Shown one piece after another: positions 47,306 through 53,308 of a DNA stretch of 53,308 nt (the stretch's first letter is position 1; every line of letters begins with the position of its first letter). A program made the translations under genes and the position numbers. The DNA comes from an uncultured Mucilaginibacter sp. Its GTDB lineage: Bacteria; Bacteroidota; Bacteroidia; Sphingobacteriales; Sphingobacteriaceae. The DNA is taken from the NCBI RefSeq assembly GCF_903893715.1, contig NZ_CAITNG010000141.1, positions 1 to 53,308 on the forward strand, given 5' to 3'. The notes under the pieces are model-generated. The model did not search any database. It saw only the letters and a program-made list of their open reading frames with translations, and had not been told where the DNA came from.

Positions 47306-47536
47306 TCAAGACATTGAGCGAAAATGGCCATTTTTCAGGTCCTCATAATCACTCGCTTTAATGCCCTCTTTTTCTTCCCAATCTTCTATTGCCTCATCCA
47401 GTTGTTTCGACAATAATTTCACGGCAAGCCGGCGCATCTCTAAAAAATCCTGTTCGGGGAGCGGGTTTTTTAACAAACGCAGCATCATTACCTGTTGCTC
47501 ATTCAAATGCCCTGATATTTCCAAATCTGCTGCCAT
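47306..47536 (-). CDS. Putative antitoxin of the PIN toxin
   Basis: The 76-residue product (MAADLEISGHLNEQQVMMLRLLKNPLPEQDFLEMRRLAVKLL in pieces) is mostly helical and acidic, ending WEEKEGIKASDYEDLKNG. No DNA-binding motif is obvious, although the middle may form a ribbon-helix-helix-like or helical dimer unit. Position and spacing (nine bases before the PIN gene, same strand) give the assignment as antitoxin. A start at 47542 would be TTG; the ATG at 47536 is preferred. Confidence 0.65.
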   Translation of the reverse strand: MAADLEISGHLNEQQVMMLRLLKNPLPEQDFLEMRRLAVKLLSKQLDEAIEDWEEKEGIKASDYEDLKNGHFRSMS

Positions 47537-47649
47537 ACTCAAATATAATCAATATCCTGTTGAAATTAAAAAACAAGGCCGTGTTTTTTAAAATGATTAG
47601 TTTATTTCGGATTTATTTTGATGTCGGATGTCAGAGGTCCGATGTCGGA

Positions 47650-48310
47650 GCTTTAACATAATAAATGTTCATCCCCCAACCCCTACGACAGCGATCGCAG
47701 CGTAAATCCCGCCTGCCTGCTGTCAGGCAGGGAATGCAGTCCCGATAGCTATCGGGACGAAATGAGAAATTGCAGCGAAGAGCGCGGGCCGCAGGCGAAG
47801 TTATTTCGGATTTCGAATGTTCAATTTCGGATTTTTTCTTCGCGTCATGCCGAACTTGTTTCGGCACCTCACTCGCTAAGTATCGAGCTATTCCATCCCA
47901 CCTATCTTTCTGATGGGGTCCTGAAACAAGTTCAGGATGACTGCTCGTTTGATCCCCAAACCCGCGATAGCGATCGCAGCGGAAATCCCGCAATGAAGCG
48001 CAGCGTAATGAGGAATTGCAGCGAAGAGCGCGGGCCGCAGGCGAAGTTATTTCGGATTTCGAATGTTCGAATTCGGATTTTTTTCTTCGCGTCATGCCGA
48101 ACTTGTTTCGGCACCTCACTCGCTAAATATCGAGCTATTCCATCCCGCCTGTCTTTCGGATGGGTTCCTGAAACAAGTTCAGGATGACTGCTCGTTTGAT
48201 CCCCAAACCCGCGATAGCGATCGCAGCCGAAATCCCGCAATGAGGCACGGCCGATCAGTACCGAATGAGGAATTGCAGCGCCGAGTGCAGGCCGAAGGTA
48301 TCGCTCTGAA
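47650..48310. repeat. Block of diverged tandem repeats, period about 247 bp
   Basis: This 660-base region has no gene. It consists of about 2.5 copies of a 246-247-bp unit. Each holds AGCGATCGCAGCG, AATCCCG, TTGCAGCGAAGAGCGCGGGC, GAAGTTATTTCGGATTTCG, CATGCCGAACTTGTTTCGGC, CCTCACTCGCTAA and CCTGAAACAAGTTCAGGATG. Anchors repeat at 47772/48018 and 47941/48188. The unit contains several hairpins (TGCCGAA/TTCGGCA, TCCTGAA/TTCAGGA) and resembles dispersed bacterial intergenic repeats. A perfect palindrome GTCCCGATAGCTATCGGGAC lies at 47739-47758, and a CTGCCTG/CAGGCAG hairpin at 47713-47730. Long open frames here on both strands are by-products of the repeat. Confidence 0.85.
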
Positions 48311-48409
48311 AATGAATTGTAAATAAGTATAATTTAACTAATTTGCATTTATAATACTTGGTAAACAACCCAATTGGACTACCAGTTATTAGAGTTAATT
48401 GTCTATTTT

Positions 48410-48772
48410 ATGATAACGGACGAAGACCTGCATAGTAAATTGATTCGGTTAAAGATCATGATTGATAAATCAAAAAATGTAAAAACTGAGATCAAACAAT
48501 TGTTTAAAAAAGCAGCAATCGAGAATTTCGGGGGCAAAGGCTTTAGCAGAAATAATTTTGAAATCCTCAGCCTTTATCGATTGAGAAACAAACTATTGAA
48601 AAAAAAAGGCACATACAGTGAAGTTTGGGCAGATCTTTTAAACAGACTTGCAGAGAACGATGATTACTCACAGGTATATCTTACACCTTTAAATATTAAT
48701 AATAAAATGTTTGTCGTATTTTCTGACAAGGATTACGAAGAATGTTTTGGGATGATCTATAAGGACTGGTAA
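48410..48772 (+). CDS. Hypothetical protein
   Basis: The 120-residue product (from the ATG at 48410) is soluble and charged: MITDEDLHSKLIRLKIMIDKSK, then KTEIKQLFKKAAIENFGGKGFSRN, LYRLRNKLLKKKG and QVYLTPLNINNKMFVVFSDKDYEE. It looks mainly helical with a final beta segment. I recognise no family. It stands alone between the repeat block and the fatty-acid synthesis cluster, and has base composition lower in GC than its neighbours (48350-48770 is AT-rich), which may hint at a separate origin. A TTG at 48374 would add twelve residues. Confidence 0.55.
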   Translation: MITDEDLHSKLIRLKIMIDKSKNVKTEIKQLFKKAAIENFGGKGFSRNNFEILSLYRLRNKLLKKKGTYSEVWADLLNRLAENDDYSQVYLTPLNINNKMFVVFSDKDYEECFGMIYKDW

Positions 48773-48949
48773 AAATATTCAGCCTATAGTCTATGGTTAT
48801 AGTTCCAGCCCGTAGCCGCAGCTATCACCGTACCACCACACAGCTTTCCCGATCCAAAAGCTCAACCAACCTAATCCACGCTACCCAACCCAATCAACCA
48901 CTCAAAAACACAAATTCCAAAAAACTCTTTCCACTAATATAATTTTTCC

Positions 48950-48957
48950 TAAATTTG
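48950..48957 (+). promoter_or_regulatory. TAnnTTTG -7 box of the DUF177-rpmF-plsX-fabH cluster
   Basis: TAAATTTG is a perfect match with a CTTT -33-like box 19 bases upstream. It overlaps the alternative start at 48955, so translation must start later, at the TTG of 48976. Confidence 0.6.
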
Positions 48958-48975
48958 CGGGCTAATTATCGCTCG

Positions 48976-49500
48976 TTGAAATCGCTAAAGCCATACGCAA
49001 TCCCCTTTACAGGGCTCAAACTGGGTAAACACCAGTTCGAATTTGAGGTGAACGATGCCTTTTTTAATGAGTTTGAATACTCGCTGGTAAAAAAAGGCGA
49101 CCTGCTTTGCAAGGTGGAACTGGATAAGCAGGAAACCATGCTGATATTGCATTTCAATATCAGCGGGACGATAGATTTGGCTTGCGACCGTTGTTTGGCC
49201 CCTTATCCGCAGCAGGTGGATGTAGCCGAGCAGCAGATTGCCAAGTTTAGCGAAGAGGTAATTAACGATGAAGATATCATCACGCTCACAAAAAACGATC
49301 ACGAGATCAATGTGGCGCCGCTGATATACGAATATATAAATGTTGCTGTGCCCTTTGTAGCGGTTTGCAGCAGCGAAGGACGGACAGAATATTGTGATAA
49401 TGATATGCTTGACAAGCTCGAAAAGCTGGCAGGCGGTCCCCAGGGGGACGATAACGGACAGGACAACCCAACGTGGGACGCCCTTAAAAAAATTAAATAA
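48976..49500 (+). CDS. DUF177 protein (YceD-like, 23S rRNA accumulation)
   Basis: The 174-residue product starts at TTG (MKSLKPYAIPFTGLKLGKHQFEF), the usual start of the Bacteroidota DUF177 family. It contains LACDRCLAPYPQQ and CSSEGRTEYCDNDMLDKLEKL with the conserved Cys pairs, and DNPTWDALKKIK at the end. YceD homologues support 23S rRNA accumulation and are nearly always encoded immediately before rpmF, as here (17 bases between them). The TTG start is favoured because the -7 box sits at 48950-48957. Confidence 0.85.
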   Translation: MKSLKPYAIPFTGLKLGKHQFEFEVNDAFFNEFEYSLVKKGDLLCKVELDKQETMLILHFNISGTIDLACDRCLAPYPQQVDVAEQQIAKFSEEVINDEDIITLTKNDHEINVAPLIYEYINVAVPFVAVCSSEGRTEYCDNDMLDKLEKLAGGPQGDDNGQDNPTWDALKKIK

Positions 49501-49517
49501 AATAGTAACAAAAAGTT

Positions 49518-49709
49518 ATGGCACATCCAAAACGGAAAATATCCAAATCGAGAAGAGACAAGCGTAGAACACACTACAAAGCTGAGGCTCCAACTTTAAC
49601 TACATGCACCACTACCGGCGCAGTACACTTGCCGCACAGGGCTTATACTGTTGATGGCAACGTATATTTCAACGGTAAAATTCTGATCGAAAAAGCTGCA
49701 GTAGCCTAA
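49518..49709 (+). CDS. rpmF: 50S ribosomal protein L32
   Basis: The 63-residue basic protein begins [20 protein letters not shown], the L32 signature, then [22 protein letters not shown] and [14 protein letters not shown]. The length matches Bacteroidota L32. It binds 23S rRNA near the peptidyl-transferase region. The usual order DUF177-rpmF-plsX is kept, with 15 bases before plsX. Confidence 0.97.
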   Translation: MAHPKRKISKSRRDKRRTHYKAEAPTLTTCTTTGAVHLPHRAYTVDGNVYFNGKILIEKAAVA

Positions 49710-49724
49710 GTATAATTTTCTGTA

Positions 49725-50663
49725 ATGAAGATTGGCTTAGACATTATGGGCGGCGATTACGCGCCGAAAGCAACTATTTTAGGTGCCATTTCGGCCTATT
49801 CGGCTTTGTCGCCATCCGAAACTTTGGTTTTGATTGGCGATAAGGACGTGGCTACTGCCATGCTTCAGGAAAACAACTTTAATCCCGACCATTTCGAGTA
49901 CGTACATACTACCGAAGTGATCGGCATGGGCGAGCACCCCACAAAGGCCATCGTCCAAAAACCAAATTCGAGCATCAGCGTAGGCTTTCAATTGCTCAAA
50001 GAAAGTAAAATACAGGCTTTTTCTTCGGCAGGTAACACCGGCGCTATGTTGGTAGGTTCCCTGTTCAGCGTAAAAGCTATTCCGGGCGTACAGCGCCCCG
50101 CCATGACGGCCATGGCCCCCAAACTAAAAGGCGGCTTTAATATGCTGCTGGATGTTGGCGCCAATGCCGATTGCAAACCCGAAGTATTGGTGCAGTTCGG
50201 CGTGCTGGGAAGTTTATTCGCCTCGTCGGTTTACGGTATCGAAAACCCGCGCGTAGCGCTGATGAACATCGGCGAAGAAGAAGAAAAAGGCAATATCCTG
50301 TGCCAGGCCACTTATCCTTTAATGAAGGAAAGCAAACTATTTAATTTTGTGGGTAACGTAGAAGGCCGCGATGTGTTTAGCGACCATAGCGACGTCATCG
50401 TTTGCGATGGCTTTACCGGTAACGTGATATTAAAAATGGCCGAATCTTTTTACGTGGTAACACTCAAAAAAGGCTTTAAGGACGACTTTTTCGACCGCTT
50501 TAATTACGAGCAATACGGCGGCAGCCCCATATTGGGCGTTAACGCGCCGGTTGTGGTAGGGCACGGCATATCAAGCCCCGAGGCGATAAAAAACATGGTG
50601 CTGCTATCCAAAAACATGGTCGAGAGCGGCCTTGTCGATAAAATAAAACAGGCTTTTCAATAA
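49725..50663 (+). CDS. plsX: Phosphate acyltransferase PlsX
   Basis: The 312-residue enzyme turns acyl-ACP and phosphate into acyl-phosphate, the acyl donor for the first step of phospholipid synthesis. Family segments are KIGLDIMGGDYAPKATILGAI (start), EVIGMGEHPTKAIVQKPNSS, AFSSAGNTGAMLVGSLF, LNIGEEEEKGN-like MNIGEEEEKGN and VICDGFTGNVILKMAES. The start ATG at 49725 comes 15 bases after rpmF. The genes rpmF, plsX and fabH follow closely and should be one transcript. Confidence 0.96.
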   Translation: MKIGLDIMGGDYAPKATILGAISAYSALSPSETLVLIGDKDVATAMLQENNFNPDHFEYVHTTEVIGMGEHPTKAIVQKPNSSISVGFQLLKESKIQAFSSAGNTGAMLVGSLFSVKAIPGVQRPAMTAMAPKLKGGFNMLLDVGANADCKPEVLVQFGVLGSLFASSVYGIENPRVALMNIGEEEEKGNILCQATYPLMKESKLFNFVGNVEGRDVFSDHSDVIVCDGFTGNVILKMAESFYVVTLKKGFKDDFFDRFNYEQYGGSPILGVNAPVVVGHGISSPEAIKNMVLLSKNMVESGLVDKIKQAFQ

Positions 50664-50674
50664 ACCCTATTTAA

Positions 50675-51664
50675 ATGAGGAAAATTCATGCCGCTATAAC
50701 GGCAGTTGGTGGTTACGTTCCCGATTATGTGTTAGATAACCATGAACTGGAAACCATGGTAGATACCAATGACGAATGGATAACCAGCCGAACAGGAATA
50801 AAAGAACGCAGGATACTCAAAGGCGAAGGCCTGGCCACTTCGGATATGGCAGTCTACGCCGTTAACGACCTGCTCAAAAAACGCGGTATCTCTGCCGAAG
50901 AAATAGAACTCATCATATTTTGTACCACCACGCCCGATATGCCTTTCCCGGCAACTGCAAACATATTGGCCGATAAAATTGGCGCCGTTAACGCCTGGGG
51001 TTACGATTTGCAGGCCGCATGTTCAGGCTTCATATTCGGACTCACCACCGGTTCCCAATTCATCGAAAGTGGAAAACATACCAAAGTTTTGGTGGTGGGT
51101 GGCGATAAGATGTCGTCTATCATCAACTACGAAGACCGTGCCACTTGCATCATTTTTGGTGATGGTTGTGGCTGCGCTTTGTTGGAACCCAATAGCGATG
51201 GCTATGGCGTTATCGATACCATTTGCAAAACAGATGGCTCGGGCCGCGCGTTTTTAAACCAGGCGGCAGGCGGTTCCTTATTACCGGCTTCGCACGCCAC
51301 GGTTGATGCCAAGCAGCATTTCGCTTTTCAGGAAGGGAAAACGGTGTTCAAATTCGCGGTTACCAATATGGCCGACGTGGCCCTCGAGGTAATGGAACGC
51401 AATAACCTAACATCCGAAGATATTACCTGGCTGGTACCGCACCAGGCAAACAAACGCATTATTGATGCCACGGCCAACCGCACCGGCGTTACCGACGAGC
51501 GCATCATGATCAATATCGACCGTTACGGCAATACCACCAACGGCACCATCCCGCTTTGCTTATGGGAATGGGAAAGTAAATTGAAAAAAGGGGACAACCT
51601 CATTTTGGCTGCCTTTGGCGGCGGGTTTACCTGGGGCTCCATTTATTTAAAATGGGCTTATTGA
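50675..51664 (+). CDS. fabH: Beta-ketoacyl-ACP synthase III
   Basis: The 329-residue enzyme condenses acetyl-CoA with malonyl-ACP to begin fatty-acid synthesis. The catalytic triad is Cys116 (QAACSGF), His256 (VPHQANKRII) and Asn286 (YGNTTNGTIP), spaced as in E. coli FabH. The start is at ATG 50675, eleven bases after plsX. The C-terminal GDNLILAAFGGGFTWGSIYLKW is also characteristic. A word-type intergenic element separates it from accB. Confidence 0.96.
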   Translation: MRKIHAAITAVGGYVPDYVLDNHELETMVDTNDEWITSRTGIKERRILKGEGLATSDMAVYAVNDLLKKRGISAEEIELIIFCTTTPDMPFPATANILADKIGAVNAWGYDLQAACSGFIFGLTTGSQFIESGKHTKVLVVGGDKMSSIINYEDRATCIIFGDGCGCALLEPNSDGYGVIDTICKTDGSGRAFLNQAAGGSLLPASHATVDAKQHFAFQEGKTVFKFAVTNMADVALEVMERNNLTSEDITWLVPHQANKRIIDATANRTGVTDERIMINIDRYGNTTNGTIPLCLWEWESKLKKGDNLILAAFGGGFTWGSIYLKWAY

Positions 51665-51809
51665 TAATAAATGTGCAAATGTATTGATGTGCAAATGTGC
51701 ATATGATGCAATAAACATTTAGGAAATTAAAAACATTTGCAAATTCGCACATTTGCACATCTGCACATTAAAGTATAATTTTATCCAATAAACCACCACA
51801 ACACCTAAA
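51665..51809. repeat. Word element between fabH and accB (GTGCAAATG vocabulary)
   Basis: The left part reads AATGTGCAAATG, TATTGATGTGCAAATGTGC; the right part reads ACATTTGCAAATTCGCAC, ATTTGCACATCTGCACATT, inverted with respect to the left. The element ends in TTAAAG and then the accB start region. Confidence 0.7.
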
Positions 51810-52280
51810 ATGGATATCAAACAAATTCAGGAACTGATCCGCTTCGTAGCCAAATCGGGCGTAAACGAAGTTGCCATTGAGCAGCAGGATTTTAAGATCA
51901 CGATAAAAACAAACCAGGCACCCACGGTAGTACATGCTACCGTGCCGGCAGTTGCGCCTGTTGCACATACCGCTGCTCCGGCTGCCGCCCCCGCTGCTGC
52001 CGCCGAGCCTGCCGTTGCCGCCGGTCCGGATACCTCGCATTACATCACTATAAAATCACCTATGATCGGCACATTCTACCGCTCATCAAGCCCCGATAAG
52101 CCGCTGTTTGTTAATGTTGGCGACGAAATATCGACCGGCGATGTGCTTTGCATCATCGAAGCCATGAAGCTATTCAACGAGATTGAAGCCGAAGTATCGG
52201 GCAAGATCGTGAAAGTATTGGTCGACAATGCTTCACCTGTTGAATATGATCAGCCGCTGTTTTTGGTTGACCCTTCGTAA
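51810..52280 (+). CDS. accB: Biotin carboxyl carrier protein of acetyl-CoA carboxylase
   Basis: The 156-residue protein is the biotin-bearing subunit. It has an N-terminal segment ([25 protein letters not shown]), an Ala/Pro-rich flexible linker (about 45-73) and the C-terminal biotinyl domain with [13 protein letters not shown], where Lys120 is the biotin site. With accC it forms the carboxylase half of the enzyme that makes malonyl-CoA. Gene order fabH-accB-accC is kept, with long intergenic word elements on each side of accB. Confidence 0.96.
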   Translation: MDIKQIQELIRFVAKSGVNEVAIEQQDFKITIKTNQAPTVVHATVPAVAPVAHTAAPAAAPAAAAEPAVAAGPDTSHYITIKSPMIGTFYRSSSPDKPLFVNVGDEISTGDVLCIIEAMKLFNEIEAEVSGKIVKVLVDNASPVEYDQPLFLVDPS

Positions 52281-52454
52281 ATGTGCGAATGAGTAAATGT
52301 GCCGATATGCAAATGACCCGGTACATTTCCACATCAAACATTAATTAATATAATTGCTAACCATGTGCCATGTTTAAACTGCAAACAACAATATTGAACA
52401 ACCGATATAAATCATTTGCACATTTACACATCCGCACATCTGCACATTAAAGAG
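52281..52454. repeat. Word element between accB and accC
   Basis: The left part reads AATGTGCGAATG, AGTAAATGTGCCGATATGC; the right part reads CATTTGCACATTTACACATC, CGCACATCTGCACATTAAAG, inverted. Vocabulary equals that of the fabH-accB gap. The middle about 80 bases (52318-52400) carry neither words nor a gene. Confidence 0.7.
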
Positions 52455-53308
52455 ATGTTCAAAAAAATATTGATAGCTAATCGTGGTGAAATTGCCTTGC
52501 GGATCATCCGTACCTGCAAAGAGATGGGCATTAAAACAGTGGCCGTTTACTCCACTGCCGACCGCGATAGCCTGCACGTACGCTTTGCCGACGAGGCCGT
52601 TTGCATTGGCCCGCCGCCAAGCCGCGACTCATACCTCAGCATACCCAACATTATTTCGGCTGCCGAACTGACGAATGCCGGCGCTATACACCCCGGGTAT
52701 GGTTTCCTTTCGGAGAATGCCAAGTTCTCGGCCATTTGCGCCGAATACAACATCAAATTTATTGGTGCCACTGCCGATCAGATAAACGCCATGGGCGATA
52801 AGGCTTCGGCCAAAGCTACCATGAAAAAGGCCGGCGTACCCACCATACCGGGTTCCGAAGGTTTATTGAACGATGTAAAAGAAGGTATCAGCATTGCCAA
52901 TAAAGTGGGCTACCCCGTGATATTAAAAGCTACCGCCGGTGGTGGTGGCCGCGGCATGCGCGTGGTTTGGAAAGATAGCGAGTTTGAAGCCGCCTGGGAT
53001 TCTGCCCGTGCCGAATCGGGTGCTGCTTTTGGTAACGATGGCATGTACCTCGAAAAATATGTGGAAGACCCGCGCCACATCGAAATACAGGTAGTGGGCG
53101 ACCAATACGGCAAAGTTTGCCATTTGTCCGAACGTGATTGCTCTATACAACGCCGCCACCAAAAACTGGTGGAAGAGTCTCCATCGCCGTTCATGACGGA
53201 AAAACTGCGCAAAAAAATGGGCGAAGCCGCCATAAAAGGTGCCAAAGCCGTAAAATACGAAGGTGCCGGTACAGTAGAGTTTTTGGTGGACAAACACCGC
53301 AACTTTTA
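52455..53308 (+). CDS. accC: Biotin carboxylase (partial, cut by window end)
   Basis: The open frame runs from ATG 52455 to the end of the window without a stop, covering about 284 residues of a protein normally near 450-500. It begins [21 protein letters not shown], the typical biotin-carboxylase start. It continues with [28 protein letters not shown] (ATP-grasp Gly-rich loop), [30 protein letters not shown] and [11 protein letters not shown]. It carboxylates biotin on AccB with ATP and bicarbonate. The active-site residues visible are intact. Confidence 0.95.
   Translation, partial: MFKKILIANRGEIALRIIRTCKEMGIKTVAVYSTADRDSLHVRFADEAVCIGPPPSRDSYLSIPNIISAAELTNAGAIHPGYGFLSENAKFSAICAEYNIKFIGATADQINAMGDKASAKATMKKAGVPTIPGSEGLLNDVKEGISIANKVGYPVILKATAGGGGRGMRVVWKDSEFEAAWDSARAESGAAFGNDGMYLEKYVEDPRHIEIQVVGDQYGKVCHLSERDCSIQRRHQKLVEESPSPFMTEKLRKKMGEAAIKGAKAVKYEGAGTVEFLVDKHRNF

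Noticed and set aside
47631..48119. 162-codon minus and 141-codon plus frames
   Set aside because: They are by-products of the 247-bp repeat block; the encoded text repeats within itself and resembles no protein family.

Overview
The window looks like a chromosomal segment of a Bacteroidota bacterium, most likely Sphingobacteriaceae (Mucilaginibacter/Pedobacter-like). Supporting this are the gliding lipoprotein GldB, two proteins with type IX secretion (T9SS) C-terminal sorting domains, many lipoproteins with a Cys lipobox, several TTG starts, and eleven perfect TAnnTTTG -7 boxes close to gene starts. No rRNA, tRNA or CRISPR was seen.

Layout. 0.1-6.7 kb: a small T9SS cargo protein followed by a giant collagen-like, beta-roll repeat surface fibre ending in an S74 intramolecular chaperone; its 5' part carries two single-base frameshifts. 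7-10 kb: a DJ-1/PfpI protein, a UPF0175/DUF3368 toxin-antitoxin pair, a GNAT enzyme, a 57-residue orphan and a small membrane protein. 9.8-13.4 kb: patatin lipase and gldB, opposite nadE. 13.4-14.4 kb: a RAYT transposase surrounded by REP-like hairpins and bracketed by a 72-bp direct repeat. 14.6-22.6 kb: surface and lipoprotein genes including a T9SS subtilase. 22.7-33.1 kb: fatty-acid catabolism (acyl-CoA synthetase, a MarR regulator, and fadN-fadA-fadE interrupted by a four-helix-bundle gene). 33.2-36 kb: two FKBP lipoproteins and a photolyase. 36-38.8 kb: an ECF sigma operon. 38.8-40.2 kb: an XRE regulator, pnuC and a NadR-like kinase. 40.2-43.9 kb: a probable unannotated structured RNA, an acyl-CoA dehydrogenase, a TlpA-like thioredoxin and two small membrane or lipoproteins. 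44-48.8 kb: ksgA, pdxA, an SGNH hydrolase, a PIN toxin module and a block of diverged tandem repeats. 48.9-53.3 kb: the fatty-acid synthesis cluster yceD(DUF177)-rpmF-plsX-fabH-accB-accC, with accC cut by the window edge.

How the genes fit together. A near-palindrome, TTACTATGCATGCATAGTAA, occurs upstream of the acyl-CoA synthetase, twice at the promoter of the MarR gene that heads the fadNAE operon, and at the promoter of the separate acyl-CoA dehydrogenase. I infer a local MarR-controlled beta-oxidation regulon. The opposite pathway, fatty-acid synthesis, lies at the far end of the window.

The other distinctive feature is a set of intergenic elements built from short repeated words, often as an inverted pair. 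Each locus has its own vocabulary, for example GCGTATTGCG between the fad genes and GTGCAAATG between fabH, accB and accC.
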